DNA of 64,000 nucleotides from Chaetorhynchus papuensis (GCA_013396525.1 VWYX01000920.1:186001-250000), one strand, 5' to 3'; shown: positions 40,272 through 52,880, numbered from the stretch's first letter. The notes: generated by a model from the sequence alone, not told the origin. Numbers and translations: made by a program.

Positions 40272-40726
40272 GGGGGGGGAGAAAGGGGAGGGGGAATTTA
40301 ACAACAAAAACTGTTGAGCAAACAAAACTCCAAATGCTCCCAGTCGACAAAATTATTCCAGCAAAACTGAAAGAGAGAAAACTGCTTCCAAGAAGAAGAA
40401 AACAGTGAGAATAAAGACAATAAATAAAGGAAGATGAGGGGAGAGGGCTACACACGTTACTGATGCTTCGGTTCTTAGTTATAAACGAGCTTAACTACAG
40501 AGATGAAACAAGACGCAGACTGACCTAAACAAGCCCAAAACACGAATTAATGAGTAACAAACCCGGCTGCTCCCTCCATAGCCAAACAGCATCCGCTTGG
40601 AGAGAGAGCGCATCGGTCCAGCACCAGCCCTGCCACCCCAGGCACCCCCTGCTCGCTAATGAGAACCGTGCCACGGCAATTTTCCCTCCATCAGCGGCTG
40701 TCCCGCGCTCTCCCCGAGCTCCTCAC

Positions 40727-40777
40727 CAGCTTCATGGTGCTGTTGTTGTGCTCCCAGCGCCACAGCATCACGCTCAT
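40727..40777 (-). CDS. NAV2: Putative alternative first coding exon of NAV2 (17 codons)
   Basis: Inside the CpG island the minus strand reads GGCGGCACCATGAGC, a strong Kozak start. It then encodes MSVMLWRWEHNNSTMKL and reaches a usable donor, CTG followed by GTGAGG, in phase 0. That is the phase in which exon 2 begins, so splicing would give ...STMKL-IYTDWANHYL. The exon lies upstream of exon 2 on the same strand. Mammalian NAV2 is known to use several first exons spliced to the IYTDW exon, but I do not recognise this peptide. The frame stays open upstream through a proline/glycine-rich stretch to an ATG at 41035, so the true N-terminus could be longer. It is read from GC-rich DNA, so an open frame is weak evidence by itself. 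Alternatives are a non-coding first exon or another transcript's start. Confidence 0.45.
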
Positions 40778-40867
40778 GGTGCCGCCGGCACCTGCCGCGC
40801 CCGGGGCTGCCCGCGAGTGCCGCCGGCTCCGGGTGGCGGGGTCGGGGTCCGGCCATGCCGGGGACGC

Positions 40868-40908
40868 GGGGCCGGGCACGGAGGGGCCGGGCACGGAGGG
40901 GCCGGGCG
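40868..40908 (+). repeat. 15-bp GC-rich tandem repeat in the CpG island
   Basis: The unit GGGGCCGGGCACGGA is present twice in full and then partly, about 2.7 copies. Its spaced G runs could form a G-quadruplex on the plus strand. It is a likely length-polymorphic site upstream of the putative NAV2 start. Confidence 0.8.
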
Positions 40909-41200
40909 GGCCCTCGGCCCCGCTGGGGGAGGATCCTCGCACCCCTCGGGGCGGGGGTGACCCCCGGCCCGGGGAGGGGTTTGGCGCAGGGGCGGGGGCA
41001 CACGGGGAACGGAGGGAAGGCAGCCGAGAAAACACTCGAAAACAGAAATTAATCGAGTGCCACAGCGCGTTTTAGCGGGATGCTTAAGGGTATCGGGCGC
41101 GGTTTAAAGCAAAACTGCGAATTACGGGGGTTTCTCCCCATTTTGACAGCCTGGCAGGTTCTGAAGCTGCCGTGTTGTATCGGCGTTCGGCGCGATCGGA

Positions 41201-44200
41201 GCTGCTTCCTTATAGAATTGGGTTTATACTGAAGCTGCTGGGGTGGGAAAGGACCAGGCTTGCCACGAGAGAGAGGGAAGGATATTCTGTCTTAAAAATG
41301 ATTCAACAGGTGATGCATCGCAGATCGGCTTCAGAAGCATAAACAAGAGAATAGTGAGAGTGTTTAGAACAACTAGTATTTTTAATATGCAGAAGAGCTG
41401 TATTTAATGGCAATAAATATCACAGTTTGCCATGCTGTATTTAAGATAAAGCTATTAAAGGTCTTTGTGAATGCCAGGCTATTCCCCAGGTGCTCTCTGG
41501 CACCCCTCTGCAACACCTCCTCTGCTCCCCTGAAGCACCTTGCCCAGCACAGCAGCCCAGACAAGATCCTCAGCTGGGGGAAGATTCCTGCCTGCTCTTG
41601 CCCGAGGTCCCATGAAATCACCCGTGGGAACCACGCACTCGGCTCTGGCTCCTCACCCTCCTGCTCTGGGGAAGGAGCTGCACCTAATAAAGGAGTTGGC
41701 CCACGGGGGATAAGGGGACCACAGCAGCTCCAGCAGCAGCTCCGTGTATGAGCAGTACCCCAGCAGCTCTCCAAGCCTGGGCTTGGGGGGTGGTTCATTT
41801 GGTAGCTTTGGTTTTGCCAGGCCAGGGAAATACGGGCAATTAAAACACATTTGAAGGATTTCCCCAGGCCACCGTTTTCTCACCCTCTCTCCACATATAA
41901 ATTTTGATTCACAATAAAGGTAACTTTGCTGGCTGCAGGAGGGGAGGCATAACCCATGAGCTGCTCAACACCATTTTCTAATAATGAAAGCCTTTAATAA
42001 TCCAATAAAAAGATACTAAAATATTTTTTTACAGGACCAAATTGTATGCAAACTGATCACTTTCTTATCTGAAAATTCCCCTATTGTATGATTTTACTGG
42101 CAAGGCTGCTTCATGTATCCACTCAGTATGTTGCTGAAGAAATACAATAAATCAGTAAATTGGCATTTGAAATTCTGTAAATACCCTTTTCCATAAGAAA
42201 AACCACATGTGCCTTCTTACTGAAGACTTTTCCCTAACAGTTATGTTTCCATGACTTAGATTTAATTCCCTCAGTCTGTAATTGCTCTCTTGTTCTAATT
42301 TATTATTTTAAGTGATAAAGAAGAAGGAATAATTATTGAAACAAACAACCATATTCCTGCCCTGTAAAAAGAACTGCCCCACCAAGTCTGGTAGCTTGAA
42401 TAGCTATGCATAGAGAAAGAGCTGCATGTTGAAAGCATTTAAAGACTTTATGCATACAGCTTACCTTTGAACCATAGAAGTAAAATCTGAATCCTCTTCT
42501 GAGAATAAAGAACTCTTGTTCTTTCCCTTCAGGCCAACGTGGACCAAAGCCCTAGCACAGCCAAATCTCCCCAGCCAGCCCTCCACGTAAGCAAGTACCC
42601 TGCTGAAAGGTCACTCCTACAACGCTCAAAAGAGGGGAAGGTCACAGCCCATTTGAGGGCTTGAACATAAGATGTATGGTCTTCAGGAGGGTCACAGGCT
42701 GAGACAATAACCTGCTGACAGACTCATGAATGGGGGAATGAATGCGTGCTGGGAGGGAGAAGCCTGGGTGTGATGCCAAAAGGATTTTCTAAGAGCATCT
42801 TACCAGCACCTTGGAGGAGCTGCCAGAGCCTGCCCCGTGCGCTCCTCGCTGGGCCTGAGTTCGTCCCTTCCCTGCTGCCGGCATGGTGGGAGCATCGCAA
42901 GGGCTCCCCACCGACCTGCTGGCACCTGCCTAAATACCGTGACACGATGGTGTTCTGCTTCCAAAAAACACACCAACTTCAGGCAAAAAACCAAGGGAAC
43001 TGAGACAAGTGGAGCTTTACACTTGCGGGATTACAGCCCGTACAAAGGGCCAGGACAGCCCCCAGCACAAGTCAGCATTGCCTCAGACACCTCCTAAGCC
43101 TCTTAAAGGGTTGTCGATGATCTGCTCTGCCAGTTTGAGCAGCCAAATATTTTCATTCGACACTCAACCTCGTGCCAAAATCAGGAATTGTAAGAAACAA
43201 AGGAGAGGCCTCAGAAAATGGCAGATTTTTGTCTACCATCACAAGGAAAACTCCATTTTTGGGATCCAGGGAACCAAGTAGAGCCAAACTGCCCCAGCTA
43301 CAAAAGACAGATTGAAAGACCAGATATGGATGGAAGGACTCTCCAGCCAACCACTGTTGTTTCTTTGAATACGGTTTGCTGCCTGTTTTTACATTAACTG
43401 AAGTGTGGCTCAGGCTTGAGTATTTTCTCATTTTACCCCTGTATGAGCCAGCTGAGCACAGTGAATGTGAACAGAGACGCTCACATGTAATCAGCCTGAA
43501 ATACTAATAAAGCAAAGCTCCTGAGGTTAAAGCGTAAGCTCTGTGCCTCCCAATCACTTTCTAAGCTAATTAATATCCTTAACTAAAATCTGTGTTGCTT
43601 TTAGACGCTTTTATTTAATGGATTTTCCTAAGCCAGCCTTCATTTGGGATGAAGATCCCTCGAGTTCTGATAGCGTTGCCAGGTGTAACCGGAATTTATT
43701 TCTCCCATTAAAAAGTAAGACTTCGGAGCTGCCTTTCATCCTCCTATCTCCCTTTTAGGCTCCCACAGCACAGTGAAAGAGATAAGGTTAGGCCTGAAGC
43801 TGGTAAAATCCATGCATGACCTCTTGCCCCCCAGCAGGATCGCGGTGGGAGCTCCTCCCCAGTCACTGTGCCCCGGCTTTGCTGACGGATCCAGGAGATG
43901 CCTTTCCCATACAATGCCCAGTTTCAAACGAGAACAGGGACCAGATATTTGCTTGTATTTGAATCCTTTAAACCCATAAAGCACCCAAACTCTTTAAGGC
44001 TTTATTATGAACTTCAGCAACACATACATGATGACCATGGGGTCAGTATTAAGTTGAACCTTCAGGAAAGGACATTATTTACAGCCCTAATGGGCATCTA
44101 AACTTCCCTATTAAAGTGCTGAACAATGCACTTGTTATTCACCAGCAAGTCTTCAATGACACAGAAACACGTGTCCCCAGCAAACCCTGTGCTCTAACGA

Positions 44201-45769
44201 GACATCATTCTAGCTCCCAATGCTTTCCAAATAAAACTGCTGGAAAAACAGGAGGAAACAGATGTTGGAGACATTATGAATGAACTCAGTGCACACAGTC
44301 ATTGTCTGTGCAACATTTACTATAAAGAAAGCTTGGGGAAATCCGTTCACTAATAATTCATTGTTTGCCTATGAAAAATATGTGTGCTAACAGCTTGCTC
44401 TGCAGTCATTAAACAAAGCCACACTCCTGGACTTACCCATTACTTTTGCTTTTTAAACACATCAACATTTTGTTGGTTTGTTTTTTGTTTTTTATTTTAA
44501 TCTGGAAAACAAAGCATATTAGAAAATTTTATTACTGCTTTTCAATGCATTTTGGTCAAAAATACTGTAATTTTCTGTTCCCTGAAAGCTGGGATTTTAT
44601 TTATTTTTACTATATGACAACAAGCACATAGGTCTTCCTTTCACACATTACAAAATGGAAATACCTACAGATTAAAATCTAGAAAAAAATCTTAGAAATC
44701 TTGCAGTTGTCAATAACAATATTTTGCTAAGCATGATGTGGGAGTGAATAGGAGCCCAGCTCATGGAATCATAACAGATACTAAACAATTTTCATTCAAA
44801 AAAAAGCCCTCAAAATGGTGTTGAGCAGTAGCCTCTGAATTCAACATTTTCTAAACCAGCAGGTGAGGTGCCTTACATTGAGTAGCACCATTAGAGGACC
44901 CAGTGAAGGAACTGCCCACATGGTTACTCTTGATTTTCAGCAGTTGTTGGGAGGTTCTGGAGGACAGAGAGACAGCTTGTGCTAGGTACCAGATCAAAGA
45001 GAATGAGATGGCCTTGACAGTCACAACCTCCCACCAGTCCCAGACTGAAGTACAAAAAAGAGATAGAAACTCAATTAATCAACAGCTGAAGCAGACAGTA
45101 TTATTACTGGCAAATGAGCATCCTTTCTCTGGAAGACATGTCTTGTTAAACTGGTATTTTCTGCTGAGTTCTCAGGAGCTTACGAAAGTGATAACACAGA
45201 TGTGATTCTGTGAGGAGGCTCTTGCCTCATTTTCACCTGGCATGCTGAAAACCAGAATAACAACAAATCAACCCAGCAAACATCTGGTGGAGTGAAAAGG
45301 AGTTAACTGGTTTAAAAACACATGATGACTGGGAAATTATCTTTAAGAAAATAAGCAGCTTGACTGTGTTTCACAGGAATCATTTTCAGCCCTACTTTTC
45401 TGAGCAAGCCCTAGAAGGGGCTATGAAATTTGTTTGGTGGCACATCGGTAATCAGAAAAATAAATGGTAAAAAAAGAGAAGAAGCTCATCCACACTGACT
45501 AGAACCATGAAAAGGTATCAACACAGCAAATGCAATCTTGTAACAAGGAGAACCCACGAATGTCACAGAGCAGAGGACTCTCCAAGAGCTCAGTGCACCT
45601 GGAAAGGGCATCACAGGCACGATGTGCCATCAGGATGCCGGGGTTTGTGCTCTGCTTACAGGGGTGATGCAATACTTGCACACAAGAACAGGTGGTTATC
45701 AAACAAGAACAGGCTTTATCACCTGCTGGGTTTAGTGCTGTTGGCATAAAACAGCTCAACAGGTTTAAC
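41201..45769. other. Upstream non-coding DNA, no gene seen
   Basis: GC content falls away beyond the CpG island. I looked on the plus strand for a divergent neighbour (in mammals E2F8 lies upstream of NAV2) and recognised none of its domains. The open frames here are short and unconvincing, and no repeats are recognised before the old CR1 piece at 45770. Confidence 0.6.
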
Positions 45770-45899
45770 CTTTGGAGAGGCTTCAGAGAGGAGCCGCGAG
45801 AATGACTTAAGGACTGAAAAATGCCTATCACGGGACGAGATTCAAACAGCTCCATCTCATTTGTCAGAGAAGAGTAAGGGCAAACATGAGATCATAACG
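45770..45899 (+). mobile_element. Old diverged CR1 fragment (C-terminal ORF2 region)
   Basis: TTTGGAGAGGCTTCAGAGAG, GAGCCGCGAGAATGA, AAGGACTGAAAAATGCC and ATTCAAACAGCTCCATCTCA match the general layout of the CR1 segment just after the one at 34195-34320. There is no tail, and it is too decayed for a subfamily call. Confidence 0.6.
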
Positions 45900-47221
45900 T
45901 GAACTAATTAAAAAAATGAAAGCAAATCAGCAGAAGTCATGTGGACTGTTTTATGGAGGAAGTCAGAGTGAGTTATCACATTTATTGCTGTCTTACTTTA
46001 TCATCAAAGGTTATTTCTAAGTTCCCCATTGAAGGGTATCAGTCAGCTACAGATCGGTTCCTGCCGACCTCGGATCTACACTGTCACCTGACTCCTGCCA
46101 GCAACCCCATGCAACATACAGCAGCCTCCAAGGATTCCAAGGAATGTACCAAGAGTGGAAAGCTTCCTGTGCTCCATCCCAAGTCCCAGTCTGCTGGTAC
46201 TCAGCAGCTCACCAGTGCACCAAGAAATAGCTGAGCTCTGGGGAATTAAAAAAAAAATATTAAATTCTTGATTCAGAACACAATGCGTTGGGGGAAAACA
46301 GCTGCTAAATAAAGTAACAAAAATACCAGTACACTGAATAGCCACTGGTTAAGCAATGCTGACAATATTAACAAGGCCACTCAGTTGATGGAGAGCAGTA
46401 AATTCTCTCTGTGGTCTGAGGGACACAAGTGCCCAAATGGTCACTGAAAGGAGCCTCTTCCAACCACCCTGGTCCCACAGTCCAAAGGTCTGAAAAGGAC
46501 AATAATCCAGGGATTAGCTTTGCCAAGGAAACCTATGGGTCCTCCTCCAAAAATCATAGGGCAGTGTTGTCTTTGGATTAAAACTTCTGAACATAATCCC
46601 AGCCCACACTCCCAGCTCTGTGACCTGACATGCCCTTCCCCAGTTTCCCAACATGTAAAAAATAATAATATTGATATCAAACAAAAATAGATTGACTTAC
46701 TATATTTGAGACTAATTCTTGATTCATATTATTTTAATAGGCAGACTAAAATACAGACAGGAAAATGTTATTTGCTCTGTTTCTGCTGAGTCTTTGCCAA
46801 CTGCCCTGAACAGCAAGAATTTAAAATTAACTGAGCAATTCTACTTAAGCAGATGCAGAATAGGGCAAAAAAAAAGTGATTCAATTAGTCTGCAGACAAA
46901 GCTGCTCAGTGCTAACAAAGGATCTCTCACCATAAGTTCTGAAACCTGTCCCACAAAAGAACACATACCAAGACTTAATTAAAAAATAGCTGTTACTCAT
47001 AGCCTTGATCAGCCACCTGGAACACTTGATAACAACTGGTATCCACCAGATCCTTTTGCCAAACTCTTTATACTTCACTCTTAAATGAAGTGGTTGCTAA
47101 TTCAAGAGCACAAAATTCTGTGACCCAAAGAGCCTGTATGGTAGATTTGAGGTGAAATTTATATTATGAAATATGTATGCATACAAATACAGAAATATTG
47201 AAATATATAACGACTTTATTA

Positions 47222-47520
47222 GGGGTGACCTTCCAGTACCTGAAGGGAGACTACAAGACAGATGGAGAGAGACTTTTTACATGACAATGGGGAATGACTT
47301 CAGACTGAGAGTAGGTTTAGACTGGATATTAAGGAAGAAATTTGCTACTGTGAGGGTGATGAGGCTCTGGCACAGGTTGCCCAGAGAAGCTGTGGCTGCC
47401 CCATCCCTGAAAGCGTGCAAGGCCAGGTTGGATGGGGCTTGGAGCAACCTGGTCTGGTGAAAGGTTGGAACAGGATGATCTTTAAGGTCCCTTCCAACCC
47501 AGACCATCCTATGGCTCTAT
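47222..47520 (+). mobile_element. CR1 LINE 3' fragment with ORF2 C-terminus remnant
   Basis: It starts near GACCTTCCAGTACCTGAAGG and ends CCCTTCCAACCCAGACCATC plus CTATGGCTCTA. One frame still reads MRLWHRLPREAVAAPSL followed by KARLDGAW, the conserved C-terminal end of CR1 ORF2. It is one of the better preserved fragments in the window. Confidence 0.94.
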
Positions 47521-48087
47521 TTAGAGTTGAATCCATCGAGAAGTTTGCCTGTAAAAGTTGCAGTTAACCTACTACTGGAGGAAGTGCCATAATCAGGTCT
47601 TCCCAACTAATTTGATTTCAAAGAAGTATTTCCAGTGTCCACAGAAGATTCTGGATGCAGCTGTTCTGCTCACACTTAGGTTTCCAGCAGTGCCTTCTGA
47701 ACCTGCATCTTCAACTCTCAACAAGTAAATACAACGCCCAGGCTTGTTCTGAGTTTGTTGAAAATGGCACGGAATGGTGTTAATCGATTAATAAGGGCCA
47801 TCCCATTAGTTTTTGGTTGTTTATTAAAGTTTATTTGAAAGCTTCCCTGCTTTGCTCACGGCATGGCTCTGAGTCAGAGGCTGGTATCACCACGGGCAGC
47901 CTTGCACTGCTCCCCTTGCTTCTCCTGCTCAGCCAAGAGATGGGAGGGAGCTGGTGCCAGCCCCACAGAACCCCCTTCTGTGTGCCCCCTTCCCCAGCCT
48001 CTGAGGCACAGATGACTTCAGGGATGCATCATTTCCCTTTCAGTCACAGTCATAATCAGCTCCCTGAAGGCAGCAGTTTGGAGATGC

Positions 48088-48567
48088 TGATGCCATGATG
48101 ATTTTTGTCTTTTCTTTTATATCCCTGTTATACCTTTTTACAATTTCTGTATTCTTGGTGCTTTTGCCTACATTCTTGGACTTGTTTGTTAAGCTGGGAG
48201 ACTGAACATTTTTGAAACTTTGCAGTGAGGGATCAGTGTGCCCAGAGCCCAAGGTCCTCTCCAGAACACATTTTGTAAACTGAGATAGAACCATCCAGGG
48301 GAAGGTTCCTTGGGCGGGGGGGGGGGGGAGGGGGCTCATTTCAGCCTCTCATTGGGGAATTTTGGATAGATATCCTAATTAGTAACACCTACAATGTTAG
48401 ACCAGATCTTTAGGAGGGGATTGCAGTGGCCATTGCGGGGTGCGTGGAGGTGCATTCGACCTGGACGTGGTGCACCTAAGGATCCTTACAATAAATACCA
48501 AGGTAAAACCCCTTTTTCCCTTCTAACCGTGCTTGTCTCTTGATTTTAAGACCAGGAAAAGGCATCA
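48088..48567 (+). mobile_element. Solo retroviral LTR, 480 bp, with a 4-bp target duplication
   Basis: The ends TGATGCC (48088-48094) and GGCATCA (48561-48567) are perfect inverted repeats with canonical TG...CA termini. They are flanked by ATGC on both sides (48084-48087 and 48568-48571), a plausible 4-bp target-site duplication. An AATAAA signal at 48490-48495 followed by a GT-rich CGTGCTTGTCTCTTG stretch fixes plus orientation. A 13-G run lies inside (48316-48328). No internal retroviral genes or second LTR adjoin, so this is a solo LTR left by recombination. A 4-bp duplication favours a gammaretrovirus-like (ERV1) origin. Confidence 0.85.
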
Positions 48568-51500
48568 ATGCAAACACAGGTTATGAAATGCAGTCTAGCA
48601 TTTTCATGATAAATACTTCTTACTCTGGAAGAGCTGGTCAAGGACCCAAACCACCAGGGACAGCAGCGCTGGGGTAGGTCTCCTCTCTTACCCAAAATGG
48701 CAAGTTACATGATGAAGAAAAGCTCTTAGTGCAGGCTTGTGGCTAGAGCAGGGCACATTCCCAGCAGCTGCACAGCAACAGTTGGTTTTGAAAGCCCACA
48801 CACCATAAATTAATGGACGTGTGGAAACAGAGGAAAAACCCTGCTCCTGTGCTAGGGATGCCCAGGTACCCAAGCTGGATGCCCAGCAAGGCTCTCCTGT
48901 CTCTCCTCAATAAATTCGCATTTCATTCAGCAGCCCAACCAAAACTGATTTTTAGAAGCTCCCATAAGAGTTCTGTACCCTTGGTGAACCTTCTACCTGA
49001 GCTAAGAAATTAAACTATAGTGAGAAATTGAGAAACACTTGTTTGTTGTTTGTTTTGTGTCTTTTGGGTTTTTTTTTTGTTGTTGTTGTTTGTTTTAAAT
49101 ACAGGGAACACTGTTCTGAAAAACACAATTACTTGATATGATCATACTTAGCAAAAAGTAATTCTTCTTCCTCTGTTTACTCTGAGTGTAGTTTGAGTTG
49201 AATGCACTGATTCCTCAATTTTTCACAGAATAACACTCCTTGTGCGTGTCATGGGGGAATGACAGGCTGCAGCCAGAGCAGCGCTAATTTGACATTACAA
49301 AACAAAGATACAAAGAATTAAATAATTAGAGCCTTAATGACAGAGCACAATGCACATCTCCTTTGATAATCTCTTGAACTCAGAAGATAAAAGCGGGGTG
49401 GAAATGTGCACACAAGATGTGCAGCAACTGAGAGGTTCAGAGTGTAGTGGAGCACATTGCAGTGCACCCTTCCATGGTATTCCAGCATCCTAAAGGATCA
49501 GCCTGTTAGAGCAAAAACTCCTCCAGTTGTCTGGGCTACTTCTGCTCTTCTGTGCCTCCCTTCCAGCTGCTTTTGCCCTCACCTCCTCTGCCAGCCCCAA
49601 CTTGGCTCACTGCACTTGTGGGCAGCTGGAATTTTTCTTGCTGTACTACTGTTTGATAGCAGCAGAAGTAACAAGAAGTAGCTTACTTCATGTTTGTCCC
49701 TATTCTCCAAGTTCATTAAAAAAAAATAGTAAGTATCAAATATTAAATAATTTCCATTGACTGGAAAACAATTTTTCCTAAAAAATTTGCCTGCTTTTCT
49801 CTTCTTTTTTTTTTTAATTATTTCAAATATTATCCTTTCCACTTGCTTTCAACTTTTCTCTCAATTTTCATCCTGCCACATCATCAATCTTATCAGTTAG
49901 GGGGGAAAAAAAATCAAGATCCATTCAAGCTCAAAAGAGTTTGCAGCAGTCTAAAAGTCAACTAAAGATATTACTTAGCTACTCCATCCCTGTACTCTGA
50001 AATTCAGGACAGAAACAGAAATACTAATGATGAAAAAAGAAATGAAGATGCTGATATTTATCATGGAAGAATGCTCTAGGCTGTATCAAATAGAAATGAA
50101 AACTCTTATTCACGATGCTGGATACAGACAGCCAAATCTCAACATGTTCCTGCTACTTTAAAAGAGAGAGATTCCTCTAAAGGGTAAACAAATGATGAGC
50201 TGCCTAAGGTAGGGCTCCTGAAAACAAGTTTTATGTAAGAAAAGCTTTTCTAGTCCCTGGAGTTGATACCAAATTAATGCTTCTAGTATTCCAAAGGGAT
50301 TATCACTTGCTTGAAAATAAACACAAAAATTCTGCTACGAAACCTGGTTTATGTTTTTGATGGATTAGTAAAATAGCACAGAGCTATGAATATAGGGTTT
50401 TAATTTAATATTATTCCCCCACATATTATCATCGCTAAGGATTACTCCCATGGCTTACTGGCACTGTTATTCTTCTGTATCTCAAAATATGAGATAAATA
50501 GAAAATATGAATAAATAAAAAGAAGCTACAGCATGCCCCACCGTAAACAACCAGAAGCATTTTGCTGAGTTCACCTTATACTGCCCTAATGAACAGAGCA
50601 CATCCTCACCCCATAAATGTCAAGAAGAGTTTCATTACCATTCAAATCACTCTAAGAATTGGACTATATTTTCATGGTGGGGAAAGAAGTGCATGTTATT
50701 TCAATTTGCTCCCCAGATTGGCCCAATCTAGACTATGACCTGCAGCCCAGACTGACTTGAACAAAATAATTAGCATTTACTAAGATAACTCAGTTATCAG
50801 CCTCAATGTGAGATGCCTGTCTAAGAACATAACATCAGCATTTTGTCTGGGATTCACTTAAACTCTTAACAGGTTTTCAGTTATAAAGTTATATTAGAAT
50901 ACCAGGCAGTTTTTCCCCCTACTTGCACCATTTCCTATCACTTGTGTGTCTGATTAGCTTATATCTCAGTACTAAAAATTATTGCTGGCCTGTTCTCAAT
51001 GTACCTTAATACGATGACTAAAGAAAAAAAATCCAATTATCATTTACGGGATCTGACTCTTCTTTACCTTGACATTTGGCCATGTAATTTAGCATTTCAC
51101 CTTAATATTCAGCTTGTGTAACTAGCAATGACATAAGCTGCAAGGTGTAAAAGAATCAGACCTGTTTGATCATATGAAATTAAACAGTTCTCATTTTTAT
51201 TAAGCATTCTTTCACTGGTGTCAGGCCATGCCCCAAAGAGGAGATTCTAATACTGCTTTTAAGCTATTTAGAGATTTTAAAACAGTGTCAAACTATGCTT
51301 TGAATATCCTAGAATGTGCTAGTTGTGAGCACAATGTTATTTTCAGAGGCAATGAGCCTCTGAAAACAAGATTGGTTTCCAGCCTCTAGTCTGGCTACAC
51401 AAAGTTCAAATCACAGACCAACAGAAAAAAAAAAGAAGACTCTGTGCTGCTACTGTTACAGCTCCTCACTACTGTGAGCAGGGAAAAGAAATAAACCTGA

Positions 51501-52880
51501 GAACAAGCTATTGTTAGTTTTCCTCTGCAGATAAATATTATTAATGCTGCTTGCCCTACTCTCCAAGCACTTGGCCCAAAAGAAGCAGCGTTCTGCTGAC
51601 CTTTGCCTTGGAAACGTTGAGGTTTGGTTCATGCAAGTCCCAAGAACGGGAAGGAGAAGAGGGAAGAGAGTGAGGTAAAAAGAGACATCTGCCTGAGGAT
51701 GCCTTCCAAAAACTGAGTGTCCTATTCATATGGTTTGGGAATGCACTGTACCTCTCTCACACACACAGAGCATTCCCGGGCAATAAAAAGCAGGGGACCT
51801 CTCTGGCTAAACTGAGCAGTGCAGGTCAGATTGCCTGAGCTGGGGAACGCAGGCTCTGTCTGCACCCGAAACATTCAGCCAGATTGTTCCCTTACGAAGG
51901 CTCATTGAGTGGTTTGAAATCTAAAGGGCAAGCCCAACAAAAGTGACCTTAAATAAGTTCATTTCAGTCTCCTTTTACCTGAGAGCCAGTTCAGCTGAAC
52001 CCCTCGCCCAGCAGCACCAGGGTGACTCTTACTTGTGCCAGGGGTGCCTGCACTCCACTCGCTGCCCACCTGAGAAGCCCCACACTCACCAGGGCAGTGA
52101 AACCCACCTAAAACCCCATCCTGAACCAGCTCCAGCAACCACCTTCATGTCACCACCTGCCAGGGGGAGCGGAACCTGGGATGAAGGAGAGCAAGAAGAC
52201 ATCTACCAGAGGACCGGGAAGAACAGTGATCCTCAAAGACCTTCTGGTGTGCTGGTAGAAGCACAGAAAAAACTCAATATATTTCCTTTCATCCCCTTTC
52301 ACTGCACATTACAGTCTGGGATCACTGTAAGCAGCATTAGTACCACCAAGATCCAATTCATTTTCCACGTTCTGTGAGAATTAAGCACATATGAACCAGA
52401 AAGAAAGAAAAAAACAAACCAACCATCACACACGAGAAGTAATGTCTGGCTTCCATTTCAGGGAATATTAATAACTGAAGTTGTTAACAAGTGACTGACA
52501 AAAACTGTTCTGCTTCCTGCTGGTTTAACTGCTTCTAGGCAAAATTATGATTACTGCTAACAAGCCTAGAAATCTAATAAGCCTTAATAACAATACAGAG
52601 CAGCAAGTCACAAAATAATAGCACTTTCCAGTCAGAATGGTTCTCCTGCAGCCAAAAATACAGTGTGAAGGTGGCTTGAAAGAGCCAAGTGAAATTAACA
52701 CTTGATATTCATGAGGGAAGGGACTTTGCACACAAGGGCACCATTTAGTTACATCCTGTTAAATTGGCTCACACTGCCATATTAACTGCAAATCCAAAGA
52801 TGACAGATACATGGACAGTATAGCTACTTCAGAAATATTTTTTCCTCCATTAAAATTTTTTTTGTTCATTATGAAGGATC
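48568..52880. other. Non-coding DNA, nothing recognised
   Basis: AT-rich unique-looking sequence with T/G-rich simple stretches around 49040-49095 and A runs near 49720 and 51425. No exon, RNA gene or mobile element is recognised. Confidence 0.6.

Larger units (their letters stand above)
16370..40726 (-). other. NAV2: Inferred NAV2 intron 1
   Basis: About 24.4 kb separates the exon 2 acceptor from the donor of the putative CpG-island exon. It contains CR1 fragments at 22131-22262 and 34195-34320, simple repeats (28386-28402, 29350-29371, 30821-30850) and the 3-N gap at 40269-40271. I searched the minus strand for the other NAV2 first exons I know and found none here. If the CpG-island exon is not NAV2, this is simply upstream intronic or intergenic DNA. 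Otherwise I see nothing but AT-rich unique sequence. Confidence 0.5.
40600..41200 (-). promoter_or_regulatory. CpG island, probable TATA-less promoter of a NAV2 transcript
   Basis: CpG dinucleotides and GC content rise sharply here against AT-rich flanks. GGGGCGGGG boxes (Sp1-type) occur at 40948-40957 and 40989-40998, and I see no TATA box. CpG islands of this kind mark vertebrate promoters, including bidirectional ones. The minus-strand direction is inferred from the Kozak ATG at 40777, its downstream donor and the NAV2 exons on that strand. A plus-strand transcript is not excluded. Confidence 0.75.

Noticed and set aside
40039..40317. 92-codon frame across the 3-N gap
   Set aside because: Its repeated C-terminal half comes from the duplicated gap edges, not from a gene.
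40659..41075. 138-codon plus-strand frame in the CpG island
   Set aside because: GC-rich DNA is poor in stops in every frame. It has no splice or start context as good as the minus-strand frame and resembles no family.
47173..47460. 95-codon frame as a host gene
   Set aside because: Its C-terminal part is the CR1 ORF2 end (RLWHRLPREAVAAPSL), so it is a transposon remnant.
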